From Hartmannibacter diazotrophicus (GTDB lineage: Bacteria; Pseudomonadota; Alphaproteobacteria; Rhizobiales; Pleomorphomonadaceae), in contig NZ_LT960614.1 of NCBI RefSeq assembly GCF_900231165.1, forward strand, positions 2,478,550 through 2,542,549: DNA of 64,000 bases. The letters are read 5' to 3'. The translations under genes were made by a program, and so were the position numbers. A model generated the notes under the pieces. It was not told the DNA's origin and did no database searches. It was given only the letters and a program-made list of their open reading frames with translations. How positions within the stretch are numbered: position 1 is the first letter of the stretch; each line of letters starts with the position of its first letter. Of this stretch, positions 8,734 to 17,699 are shown piece after piece.

Positions 8734-10302
8734 TCAGCGCAACGATTCCTCGCGCGGAATTCTGACTTCGACACGCCTGTTCTGGGCCCGCCCTTCGGGT
8801 GTCGAATTGTCGGCGACCGGTTCCAGATCGCCTCGGCCCTCGATCTTGATGCGCGAGGGATCGGAAATCTTCGCTTCCAGGACCTGTTTGACAGACTCGG
8901 CCCGCATCCGTGAGAGGTCCAGGTTGGACTTGTAGCGAGCCGTTGGCCGGACCGGGACATTGTCCGTGTGGCCGATGATCAGGATTTCGCCCGGTTCCTT
9001 GTCGAGCGCCGCGCCGATCCGCTCGGCAAGAGGCAGGAATTCGGGACGCACGTCGGACTTGCCGCCGGCAAAGAGCAGGACGTTGTTGACGTTGATGACG
9101 ATCTGGCCCCGGTCCAGGTCGACCGTCATCTCGCCGGCATCGATTTCCTTGGCAAGTCCCGCTCGGATGCGTTCAAGCTGCGTCGGGATTGGCGGCGTTG
9201 GCGGAGCGATGGGCGTCACCTCTTCGACAGCCGGCGTGATCGCATCGCGCTGGATGGTGACTTGCCCGTCCGGAACGAGTTGCTTCAGATCCGCCGCGAG
9301 CGCCCGACTGTCGTCGTCCAGCAGAAAGCGGAACAGGAAGAAGGTCGAGACGAGAACAACGCCGGCAAGGCTTGCCGCCACCCAAAGCGGAATCCGCGTC
9401 TCGCTCTGTCCCGCCTTCAGGGTGAGACCGCGCCAGCGCGGAGAAATGTCGCCGTCGTCGCGGGCCTTGAGGTGTCGCAGCGCCTGATAGACGTCGCTGC
9501 GAACGGCCTCCAGTTCCGCTTGCCCGCGGCCCGACCGGCGATACTGTCCCTGGAAGCCGAGCGACAGGCAGGCGTGCATCAACTCCAGCAGGTCGTAATT
9601 GCTCGACGGATTGACGCGCAGCCGCTTCAGATGCTCGAAGAACCCGACGCCGCTGTTACGCGTGCCGAAATAGCGCGCCTCCATGCTGAACTGCATCCAT
9701 GCCTGACGGCCATCGGCAGGCATGTTCTGGACAATGTCGTCGGCGAGTGCACACAAGGCGTATTTGCCGATCTTCGCCTGCTCCTGCGAATACCCCGAGG
9801 CGGCGACCCGCTGGTCGAAGGATTCGATCGCATGACCGACGTGGTTCATCAGCGGGTCGAGCTGCAGATCGAAGATCATCAGGGGCAGGCGGCCGAGCAG
9901 CGAAAGAAGTGGACCGGCCGCTGCGAGCATCGGGTTGGCAGCGGAAATATCGGGATTGATGGCGCGGATGACGGCTTGCAGCGGGATCCGCTCGGCGGGC
10001 GGCACCGGTGCGCTGGCGCGCGCAGGCTCGGGTGTGGCGGCCCGAACCTGCGGCTGCATCCAGGCTTCGTCCGCCGGCATTGACGGGGCTGCCGGGGAGG
10101 GCGGCTGCGCGTCCGGCTGCGGAGCGCCCTTGTCGGAAAAGTCCAGAGGCCGGAACAGGGGACGCCGTTCCGGCGGCGGCGCGGACGACGGCGCCCCCGC
10201 AGACCTACCTCCCGGAGCGCCCGGCGGCTTCAATCCACCTGGATTGGGGATGATGACGGTACGATTGCTCTTCGAAGAGAACGGGTCGTCCTGCTTGCTC
10301 AT
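8734..10302 (-). CDS. tssL: type VI secretion protein TssL, long form with OmpA/MotB domain
   Basis: DotU-family inner-membrane protein of the T6SS membrane complex. From the chosen ATG at 10302 (MSKQDDPF) it has 522 residues: a proline-rich cytoplasmic N-terminus, the DotU domain (about 110-300), one membrane segment (VAASLAGVVLVSTFFLF) and a periplasmic C-terminal OmpA-like peptidoglycan-binding domain containing HTDNVP, SRMRAESV and a GRGDLEP...NRRVEV block. A fused OmpA domain lets TssL anchor directly to the cell wall. The ATG overlaps the tssK stop as ATGA; an in-frame ATG 24 bases further upstream lies inside tssK and is less likely. In Agrobacterium TssL is a PpkA substrate. Confidence 0.93.
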   Translation of the reverse strand: MSKQDDPFSSKSNRTVIIPNPGGLKPPGAPGGRSAGAPSSAPPPERRPLFRPLDFSDKGAPQPDAQPPSPAAPSMPADEAWMQPQVRAATPEPARASAPVPPAERIPLQAVIRAINPDISAANPMLAAAGPLLSLLGRLPLMIFDLQLDPLMNHVGHAIESFDQRVAASGYSQEQAKIGKYALCALADDIVQNMPADGRQAWMQFSMEARYFGTRNSGVGFFEHLKRLRVNPSSNYDLLELMHACLSLGFQGQYRRSGRGQAELEAVRSDVYQALRHLKARDDGDISPRWRGLTLKAGQSETRIPLWVAASLAGVVLVSTFFLFRFLLDDDSRALAADLKQLVPDGQVTIQRDAITPAVEEVTPIAPPTPPIPTQLERIRAGLAKEIDAGEMTVDLDRGQIVINVNNVLLFAGGKSDVRPEFLPLAERIGAALDKEPGEILIIGHTDNVPVRPTARYKSNLDLSRMRAESVKQVLEAKISDPSRIKIEGRGDLEPVADNSTPEGRAQNRRVEVRIPREESLR

Positions 10303-11630
10303 CGCTGTTCTTCCAAGATGGCCCACAAGTCGAGTTCAAGGTTCGGCCATTCTCCAGAGAAATGTATTCCGATGCTCGCGGCCGCACTGAATTCGGGCCA
10401 GAGCGGGGACGATTTGTCGAGGTAGAAGTAGACATGGTTGGTCAGCACGCGGATCTGCCGCGGCGGCGTTGGCATCTGGACGAGCTGGATGCCGGGCAGG
10501 TTCGAAAGGACGATCTCGCGCATCCGGCTCTTGGGGCCGACCTTGCACAGATCCGGTATCTGCATCTGGATGTCGCGCAGCGGCATGTTCGCCGAAACCT
10601 CGAGGACGAAGGTCGCGTTGGCGAAGAGGCTGCGATCCACGACCTGGGCCACATAGGCGTTCGCCGCCATCTGCGTGAGGTCGAGGCGGATGGCCCGGCC
10701 GACGTCGATGCTGAGGAAACGCTGGATATCGGACAGCAGCGGCTCGAAGGTCTGCAGCAGGTTGTCGTGGTCGTAGGGCGGATATTCCGCCGCAAGGCGC
10801 GATGTCGTGAAGGTCGCAAGCTCGCCGGCCAGACCGAGCAGCTCGACGTAGAGCTGTTCCGGATGGACGTATTTCGATCGCCTCAGGTGCTTCAGCACGT
10901 TGATCTGCCGATTGAGCAACTGCAGCATGAAATAGTCGAAGGTCTGCAGGCCGCCGCCGGAACTGGCATCGGCCGCATAGCGCGAGAGTTCCTGCAGTCG
11001 CACGTCGACCCAGCCGATCACGCGCTCGATCCAGCCGGAGACGACCGGATGCCCGTGGCAGGCCAGCATCGGCGGCGCGAAACGGTCGTCGGTCAGGAAC
11101 GTATTGTCGCGAACGTCGATGATGCGCGCCACGGCAAGGCAATGGAAGCCGGGTTTGGGCGACTTGCGCAGGTCGTAGGCCAGCCGCGGATGAGCGACTT
11201 CGATGGTCTCCTCGACCTGCATCTGCGAGGCCGAATCGATGAGAGGCTCCACATCGCGGACATAGCGGCTGCCGTGCAGCGATTCCGCCATGTCGATCTC
11301 GCGCATGTTCGCGCTCGCCACCGGCAAGGTCAGGTAGACCGTCAGCTGATCGGCGCCTTCGGGAATGTCGATCGGCTCGGGAAGGGGAGAGGTAGAGGGA
11401 AGGTCGAACGGCGTGCCGTCCTGAAAAATGCCACTGGCGCTCCTCAGCGCGAACTTGTTCTGCTGGGCAAGGTCGCGGTCATAGCTGATCTCGGCGAAGC
11501 CCCACGGGTAGGGGGACATCTGCCGTGTCCGCAAGTCGATCTGATGCTCGAGGTAACGGTCGTTCTGCTGGAGATGATGCTGCCGAAGAAACAATCCCTC
11601 CGACCAGACAACCTTGCTGTACCAGGACAT
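10299..11630 (-). CDS. tssK: type VI secretion baseplate protein TssK (ImpJ)
   Basis: TssK/ImpJ family (443 aa), the cytoplasmic trimeric adaptor that links the baseplate to the TssL-TssM membrane complex. The start MSWYSKVVWSEGLFLRQHHLQQ is the diagnostic family N-terminus. The open frame continues 115 codons upstream, but that stretch has no family character. An AAAGGTG ribosome site lies about 12 bases upstream of the ATG at 11630. The 3' end overlaps tssL by four bases. It follows the peptidoglycan hydrolase gene after a 375-bp gap that could hold a promoter. Confidence 0.94.
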   Translation of the reverse strand: MSWYSKVVWSEGLFLRQHHLQQNDRYLEHQIDLRTRQMSPYPWGFAEISYDRDLAQQNKFALRSASGIFQDGTPFDLPSTSPLPEPIDIPEGADQLTVYLTLPVASANMREIDMAESLHGSRYVRDVEPLIDSASQMQVEETIEVAHPRLAYDLRKSPKPGFHCLAVARIIDVRDNTFLTDDRFAPPMLACHGHPVVSGWIERVIGWVDVRLQELSRYAADASSGGGLQTFDYFMLQLLNRQINVLKHLRRSKYVHPEQLYVELLGLAGELATFTTSRLAAEYPPYDHDNLLQTFEPLLSDIQRFLSIDVGRAIRLDLTQMAANAYVAQVVDRSLFANATFVLEVSANMPLRDIQMQIPDLCKVGPKSRMREIVLSNLPGIQLVQMPTPPRQIRVLTNHVYFYLDKSSPLWPEFSAAASIGIHFSGEWPNLELDLWAILEEQR

Positions 11631-12005
11631 CGAGAAAAACACCTTTCGGGACTGACAATGCCGAGAATGGACCTGACATACTGAAATACACGAAGACTGG
11701 CCGGTGAAATGCGTCCGAACTTCTTCAACTGGCGGCGATCCAGACCGATTGACGCCCGTTCGATTGCAGGGCGCGTCCAGTCGGGACTGAGGAAGAATGT
11801 GGGTGGTGGCACTCCGGCCAAGGCTTTGGTGCAAAAGCACGAAGATCTTCGGTGCCCGTCCGGAACGATCCCTGCAGAAATTCCCCCTCGTGCCTCCAGA
11901 TTCCCCCAGCAAACTAGCACACCTTGAGCCAAAGTCGACGCGAAGCGATCCGCGATCAGGCCCTCCGCCGAACAACGCCCCGGCAGTCTTAACGCAGTCC
12001 TCAAG
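11631..12005. other. intergenic region upstream of tssK
   Basis: A 375-bp gap between two leftward genes. The plausible content is the tssK ribosome binding site and an unidentified promoter. I looked for a sigma-54 -24/-12 element, because many T6SS clusters use one, and found no convincing match. No hairpin with a U-tract and no short gene could be supported. Confidence 0.5.
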
Positions 12006-14357
12006 TCAGAGCGGTGAAACAGGCGCTTCGTTTACCAGTATTGACGCAATGGCCGTCTGGAACTGCGTGAATTCTTTTGAGACGATCGTTCTTTGCACCG
12101 TGCCATAGCCGGCCTTGCGACCCGTCATCTTACCCTCTGCCCAGGCAATGATGTCGTTGCGTCCCATGCCCGTCAGGAACGGATTGGCCGTGATGACACC
12201 CGCGCCCAGCAGGCTTGCCAGATCGGCATCGTCGGGCGCCTTGAGGACGGACGCTGCGCCCTCCGGACCGAGGAAATGGGCCAGATAGAGCGTACCCGCA
12301 CTAACGGGCGCCTGCCTCGATCTGAGATAGGCCTCGTTTTCCGCCGCCAGGTTGTGGACCATTTCACGCGACAGCGTCGGGTCGGTTCTGAGCGCCAGCA
12401 ATTCCTCGCGCGGCAGCGACTGCGCGAGATCGGGCCGGTAGGTGTTCACCATCCGTAGCCAGGTGGATTCGATGAACTGGCCGAGACCTGTCGCGGTCGA
12501 CATCGGGTTCTTCGCCGCCGCGTTTCCGGCGCTCTCCACATGAATGATCCGATCGACCAGCACCGCGACGGCCGAGCCGTCGTCCTCTCCGGTGCCCTCC
12601 AGCGGATCGACCTGCTCGCCGTTGACGAGAAGTTCGAAGTGAAGATGCGGCCCCGTCGAATTGCCTGTCGAACCGACATAGCCGATCAGATCGCCGGCCT
12701 CCACCTTGCGCCCGGGTGCGATCCCCTTGGCGAAACGGTCGAGATGCGCATAGCTGGTCTGCCGGCCGCCTCCGTGATCGATCTTGATGAAGTTGCCATA
12801 GCCCTCTGCCTTGCCGGCAATGGACACGGTGCCAGTAAAGGCCGCCGACACGGGCGTTCCGACCGGCGCCACCCAGTCCACGCCCTTGTGAATGCGCAGG
12901 TCGCCCTCCAGCGGATGCATCTGGGGGCCGAAACCGGCCGCAAGAACGCCCTTCACGGGAACGACCATGCCGCTTGCCGATGGCACGCTGGCAACCTTCA
13001 CGCGCCCGTCGGACGTGCAGCCAAGGTCCGCCCCCTCGCGGATCGCTATGACATAGCAGACGATGGGCGTCTGTCCCGTCGTGATCGAGGCAAACAGCAG
13101 ATGTTCGCCGGTCTCTCCGTCACTCGTCCGCCGTTTGCCGTAGATGATCCTGATGTGATCGCCGGGCTCGGCGAAGACGTTCAGATCGTGGCTGCGCGAC
13201 AGCAGCATGATCGTCTCGCCGACGACAGCAGTCGGGACGCTGTTGCGCAGTCCCGCGCTGTAGATCGCATCGAGCAGCCGGTAGCGCCGTGTGGTGGGGC
13301 GCGAGACGGGCGCTGTCGTCATCTGGACGAGATCGGTGTCGATCCAGGGGTCGGCACTGACGCCGAGCTTGCCGTCGTCGCCAAGGGCCAGGGAGCCGAC
13401 ATAGGTGCCATCGTGATAAAGCGACATCTGCGCCAGAGATGGCCCCGATCCCTGGCCCTTGAGCAGCAGCCTGAGGGCAACAACGGATCCGGCTTCGACG
13501 GTCTCAAGGTCGAGATCATCCTTCGCGGCGGTCAGCGCCAGTTCAAGATCGCCGCCGGCAAGTCCCGAGCCGGTGAGAATGCCGGCAAGCGGCCTGTCAT
13601 AGGTCACCCGGATGAAGCGGTCGGATGTGGCCGCGGCCCGTTGCTCCGACGAAATGATCGTCACGACGCTGGTGGTGTTCTCGATTTCGGTCTTCTCGAA
13701 CTCGGGCGCCGCCGGGTCCGCCTCGCTGCCGGCATCCCATCCGCCGGATTGCTCGTCCGCGACCGTCACCGGCGCGCCGGAGGTGGAAACATTCTCCAGC
13801 GGCAATACGTCGGCAACAGACCCGGGCTCGGAAGAGCTGGCGGCCTCCCTGGCCGTCGATCCCTGGCTCTGGGACTGGAAGAAGGCAAAATCCTGCGGCG
13901 ACGAGGGCAGGCTTGCCATGAAGGCTTCGCTGGTGGTGATCAACTCGTCATCGACGACGAAAATGTCCTTGCCGACGCCGAAGGTCGAAAGAGCCTCGGG
14001 GGCCTGCACTTCCTCCGGCTTGCGGCGGTTGTCACCGCCGCTGCCGACCCGGATCAGCAGCGGATCACCCGGCAGGTCGACGATCCGCGGCACATAGACC
14101 GGCGGCGCAAAAGAAGGAGCGTCGGTCTGGTCGCTCATGACCAGTTGCTCATCCTCACTGATGGCCGACGCCGGCGCGGGCGTCTTCGCCGTCTCCAGGA
14201 AAGCCGGCCAGTCCACCTGCAACCAGACCGCACCGCCCCCGAGACACACGACGAGCGCCACGGCCGCACCGGCCATCGCCCTCCGCGCCCGGCGTTTCTT
14301 TCGCCGTGCCACGAGAGCGGCCTTCTTCGCCTTGAAGGTTGGATCGAGATCGATCAC
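12006..14357 (-). CDS. T6SS-linked bifunctional peptidoglycan hydrolase: M23 endopeptidase plus lytic transglycosylase
   Basis: 783-residue membrane-anchored protein. A basic cytoplasmic N-terminus (KKRRARR) precedes one membrane segment (about 28-48), so the rest is periplasmic. After a long low-complexity linker, an M23 (LytM) domain spans about 460-585 with all zinc-site elements: H490-x3-D494, H538 and H571-x-H573. A second domain (about 600-700) resembles SLT-type lytic transglycosylases, with the putative catalytic Glu608 in HVESAGN and the TATGLGQF motif at 621-628. One protein could thus cut both cross-links and glycan strands. Location beside tssK and divergent from pppA suggests it opens the wall for the T6SS membrane complex. 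The GTG start at 14357 has little spacing from its GAGG, so a slightly later start is possible. Confidence 0.82.
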   Translation of the reverse strand: MIDLDPTFKAKKAALVARRKKRRARRAMAGAAVALVVCLGGGAVWLQVDWPAFLETAKTPAPASAISEDEQLVMSDQTDAPSFAPPVYVPRIVDLPGDPLLIRVGSGGDNRRKPEEVQAPEALSTFGVGKDIFVVDDELITTSEAFMASLPSSPQDFAFFQSQSQGSTAREAASSSEPGSVADVLPLENVSTSGAPVTVADEQSGGWDAGSEADPAAPEFEKTEIENTTSVVTIISSEQRAAATSDRFIRVTYDRPLAGILTGSGLAGGDLELALTAAKDDLDLETVEAGSVVALRLLLKGQGSGPSLAQMSLYHDGTYVGSLALGDDGKLGVSADPWIDTDLVQMTTAPVSRPTTRRYRLLDAIYSAGLRNSVPTAVVGETIMLLSRSHDLNVFAEPGDHIRIIYGKRRTSDGETGEHLLFASITTGQTPIVCYVIAIREGADLGCTSDGRVKVASVPSASGMVVPVKGVLAAGFGPQMHPLEGDLRIHKGVDWVAPVGTPVSAAFTGTVSIAGKAEGYGNFIKIDHGGGRQTSYAHLDRFAKGIAPGRKVEAGDLIGYVGSTGNSTGPHLHFELLVNGEQVDPLEGTGEDDGSAVAVLVDRIIHVESAGNAAAKNPMSTATGLGQFIESTWLRMVNTYRPDLAQSLPREELLALRTDPTLSREMVHNLAAENEAYLRSRQAPVSAGTLYLAHFLGPEGAASVLKAPDDADLASLLGAGVITANPFLTGMGRNDIIAWAEGKMTGRKAGYGTVQRTIVSKEFTQFQTAIASILVNEAPVSPL

Positions 14358-14761
14358 CTCAGCATCCCGGACTGCCGAACGAAATCACGATGGGCAGCAA
14401 TACGCTCTGCCGCGACGCGGATTGTTGCGACCAAACATCAAGAGATCGTCAAACCGCGACCATAGAATAGCAGCGATGGTCGGAAATTTTCGTCGCCTCC
14501 GGAAGATTTGTACGTCCGCCATCCTCCAGTTCACATGGTCCGTCCCGGTGACGGGCATCTGCGGCAATCTCCGTCCTGTGCGCGGATTCGCTGTATAGGC
14601 CGTGTCCCAATTCTCTCGATGCCATCGGGCCCGGCGCGATTCGCTTGGCTCTCGCGCCCGGAAAGATTGAGCGTGATTTTCAAATGTGGTCTTGTGGCTC
14701 GAAGACTGATCCGGCACAGGAATAACGAAGGCGCTTCCAGCGAAGCGGAGGGGAATGTCGG
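14358..14761. other. divergent promoter region between the hydrolase gene and pppA
   Basis: 404 bp separating leftward and rightward T6SS transcripts; promoters for both directions must lie here or further away. A strong ribosome site (GGAGGGG) precedes the pppA ATG. I could not identify reliable -35/-10 or sigma-54 elements, operators or a small gene. Confidence 0.5.
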
Positions 14762-15538
14762 ATGGCGGCTCAATCATTCACCTTTTCCACCGGTTCCGTG
14801 ACCAAGACCGGCTGTGTCCGCGATCACAATGAGGACCGCTTACTGGCAAAGCCGGAGGTCGGCGTCTGGCTCGTTGCCGACGGCATGGGCGGGCACGAGG
14901 CTGGCGACAAGGCAAGCGAAGCGATCGTCTCGCATATGGAGTCGATCGGCATTGCAAGTTCCGAGGCCGATCTCGTGGCGCGTTTCGCGGACCGCCTGCA
15001 ACGGGCAAACGCGGAGATCCGGGAACTTTCCAGATCGCGCGGCGGCGCCCTGATCGGATCGACCGTGGCCGGCCTCGTCATCTACCAGCGGTTCTGCGCC
15101 ATCCTGTGGTGCGGCGACAGTCGCGTCTATCGCATCCGCCACGGAGTGATCGAGCAACTGAGCCGCGATCACACCGAGGTGCAGGCGCTTCTCGATCGCG
15201 GCCTGATCACGTCGGAGGAAGCGCAAAACTGGCCCCGGCGCAATGTCATCACCCGTGCGGTCGGCATCGAGGACGAAGTCGACCTCGATTTCCAGGACGA
15301 CGAGGCCCGTTCCGGCGATCTTTTCATTCTCTGCAGCGACGGCCTGACGGGGCACGTCGCCGACGGCGAGATCCTCGAACTCGCGGAAGCCAGTGACGAT
15401 ACACAGGACCTCTGTGATCGTCTGGTTGACCTGACCTACGCCCGCGGCGCCAGCGACAACGTGACGGTCATCGCCGTCGCCTGTTCGATGATCGACGAGA
15501 TCACCGCCGTGCCCGCCATGCCGTCCTCCGCGCAATAG
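14762..15538 (+). CDS. pppA: PP2C-family protein phosphatase PppA (T6SS)
   Basis: 258-residue PPM/PP2C Ser/Thr phosphatase that in T6SS loci dephosphorylates Fha (or TssL) and opposes PpkA. The metal-binding motifs are all present: RDHNEDR near the N-terminus, VADGMGGHE, LWCGDSRVYR, an ILCSDGLTGH block and SDNVTVIAV near the C-terminus. There is no signal peptide or membrane segment, so it is cytoplasmic. It starts at an ATG with a strong GGAGGGG site and ends 7 bp before the ppkA GTG, which fits co-transcription with ppkA and the DUF1036 gene. Confidence 0.92.
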   Translation: MAAQSFTFSTGSVTKTGCVRDHNEDRLLAKPEVGVWLVADGMGGHEAGDKASEAIVSHMESIGIASSEADLVARFADRLQRANAEIRELSRSRGGALIGSTVAGLVIYQRFCAILWCGDSRVYRIRHGVIEQLSRDHTEVQALLDRGLITSEEAQNWPRRNVITRAVGIEDEVDLDFQDDEARSGDLFILCSDGLTGHVADGEILELAEASDDTQDLCDRLVDLTYARGASDNVTVIAVACSMIDEITAVPAMPSSAQ

Positions 15539-15545
15539 GCTCATC

Positions 15546-17699
15546 GTGCAAGACGACGAAAACACCCAGAAGCCGCAGCCCGGACCGATCGAAGTCGGCG
15601 TCATCCTCAATGGTGTCTACAGCGTCGAGTCCTGGATCGCCGACGGCGGCATGGGCAGCATCTTCAAGGGCCGCAACATCCACATCGGCGATCCCGTCGC
15701 CATCAAGTCGATCCTGCCGGAACATGCCCGCGATGACATGATCCTGCGGCTGTTCCAGCGCGAGGCACAGGTGCTCGGCCGCCTGGCCCACCCGGCGATC
15801 GTCCGCTACCTGATGTTCGCGATCGATCCCAATCTCCAGCAGCCCTATCTCGCCATGGAGTTCGTCAAGGGCATCTCGCTGGCGGCGAGGTTGAAACAGG
15901 CCCCGTTGGCACTGGACGAAGCCCACCAGGTCGCCATCCGCGTCGCAAGCGGCCTGCAGGCCGCCCATTCGGTTGGGATCATTCATCGCGACCTGTCGCC
16001 GGACAACATCCTTCTTGAAAATGGCGATGTGGGCTCGGCCAAGATCATCGATTTCGGCATCGCCCGCGCGGCGGCTGAGGCAATTCCGGCGGGGACGATC
16101 CTCGGCGGCCAGTTTGCCGGACGGTTTCTCTACGCCTCGCCCGAACAGCTGGGACTCTATGATGCCGATGTCACCCCGAGATCGGATATCTACAGCCTCG
16201 CACTCGTGCTTGCCGCCATGCTGCGCGGCGACCCGCTCGACATGGGCGGAAGCCACGCCGAGGTCATCGAAAAGCGCATGCGGCTGCCGGACCTTTCGTC
16301 GATCGACGAAGCGATGCGCCCGGTGCTGCGCGCCATGCTCCAGCCCAATGCGAAGGAGCGGCCGGCGGACATGGCGGCGGTCATCCGCCTGCTGGAGGAA
16401 AGCAGCCTGCCGGCAGGCACAATTCTGGCACCGCGCGAACGACCGCAGGCCCATGCCAACGACGCGACGGTCGTCAGCCAGTTGGGCGGTCTCGGAGGCT
16501 CGTCGTCAGGGCCGGCTGCACTCTCCAACGCGCTGCATGCCCTGAAGTCGGCTGGCACGGGCGCCGGTAGCGACGCCGGGCAATCCGACACGCCGCCGGC
16601 CAGCCTGCCGCAATTTCAGCCCGTGCCCTCAGTTTCGGATGCTGACGCGGGGCAGGGCGACGGTCGTCCAGATATTAGCGGTGAAGCCGCTCCCGACACT
16701 GGCGGGGAAAAGCCCGCCGATACCGCCCGTGAAACCGTCAGCGCCGAGCCACCGGCCTCCCGCCCAAAGGCCGGAGCATCGGCCGCATCCCGTCCGTCGG
16801 CAAAACGGCCCGCCGCGGCTTCCTGGAGATCGGCAATGCCGGCCGCGCTGCTCGGCCTGCTCGCCGTTGCCGTGATGGCGGCCGGAATCGGCTTCGTCAT
16901 GCATCCTGAATGGTTCGGAATGGACAGAACGGCCGACAGGATCGAGACGGTCGAGAGGATTACCTCCGGCAACACAGGAAATGGTCGCCCTCCGCCGGAC
17001 AGTCCCGCGGTCGACACGGCCGACGATCAGATCAGGGCCACCACACCTGCCACCGAGGCCGAGCCGTCCTTCGACGCGGCGAGCGCAACGAAATTCATCG
17101 CGGACTTCGCGTCAGGACCCTGCCACTTTGCCCGCCTCGCCGCGCTTGCGGACCAAAGGCCAAGGATCGAGGCGCTCGGCAACGACAAGGATGCCGTCCT
17201 TCGCCTTCAGTCGGCCTTCGCCACGAAATTCGGCATCGTGCCGGAGTTCGTCTTTCGTCCCGTCGTCAGCGAGCAATGCAATTCGCTGTCCTTCCTGTCC
17301 CGCGTCCGCGAGCGCGGCGGGACAATGTCAGACATCACGCTGGGCAAGGAGCGAGTCCAGCCGGGAGACAGCACCGAAATCCGATTGAAGGGACAGACCG
17401 GCAAGACGACCTATCTGCTCTATGTCGCCAATGACGGCCGGGTCTACAACATTTCCAGCCTCCTAACCTGGGCGGGGACAGACGCCAGCGGCACGCTGAC
17501 ATCCAGGCCTTCGCAATCCGCAAGCCCGATGCCGCAGCTGCTGCTCTCGATCGAGGCGTCCACGCCGATCGATCTCGTGGAGCAGATGAATGGGCTCGTT
17601 CTGGCCAAGGGGTTCTTCGACGAACTGACCGCGATCGACGGGCGCACACAGGCAATCACCGGCGCCGGACTGGCCTATCTCACGATCGGGGGAGGGTGA
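15546..17699 (+). CDS. ppkA: transmembrane Ser/Thr protein kinase PpkA (T6SS)
   Basis: 717-residue Hanks-type kinase. The cytoplasmic kinase domain (about 15-290) shows the glycine loop ADGGMGSIF (32-40), VAIK with K54, HRDLSPDN with catalytic D149 and N154, the IDFG box with D169 and an ASPEQ substrate-positioning motif. A proline/alanine-rich linker leads to one membrane segment (about 438-458) and a periplasmic domain of about 260 residues. The latter contains a beta-rich stretch near 595-640 resembling DUF4384-type sensor domains. In characterised systems such kinases sense envelope signals and phosphorylate Fha or TssL. The start is GTG, and the 3' end overlaps the next gene as GTGA. Confidence 0.9.
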   Translation: MQDDENTQKPQPGPIEVGVILNGVYSVESWIADGGMGSIFKGRNIHIGDPVAIKSILPEHARDDMILRLFQREAQVLGRLAHPAIVRYLMFAIDPNLQQPYLAMEFVKGISLAARLKQAPLALDEAHQVAIRVASGLQAAHSVGIIHRDLSPDNILLENGDVGSAKIIDFGIARAAAEAIPAGTILGGQFAGRFLYASPEQLGLYDADVTPRSDIYSLALVLAAMLRGDPLDMGGSHAEVIEKRMRLPDLSSIDEAMRPVLRAMLQPNAKERPADMAAVIRLLEESSLPAGTILAPRERPQAHANDATVVSQLGGLGGSSSGPAALSNALHALKSAGTGAGSDAGQSDTPPASLPQFQPVPSVSDADAGQGDGRPDISGEAAPDTGGEKPADTARETVSAEPPASRPKAGASAASRPSAKRPAAASWRSAMPAALLGLLAVAVMAAGIGFVMHPEWFGMDRTADRIETVERITSGNTGNGRPPPDSPAVDTADDQIRATTPATEAEPSFDAASATKFIADFASGPCHFARLAALADQRPRIEALGNDKDAVLRLQSAFATKFGIVPEFVFRPVVSEQCNSLSFLSRVRERGGTMSDITLGKERVQPGDSTEIRLKGQTGKTTYLLYVANDGRVYNISSLLTWAGTDASGTLTSRPSQSASPMPQLLLSIEASTPIDLVEQMNGLVLAKGFFDELTAIDGRTQAITGAGLAYLTIGGG

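Noticed and set aside
11631-12005. A sigma-54 promoter for the tssK operon
   Set aside because: TGGCAC occurs on the plus strand near 11810, but the -12 half is absent and it points the wrong way.
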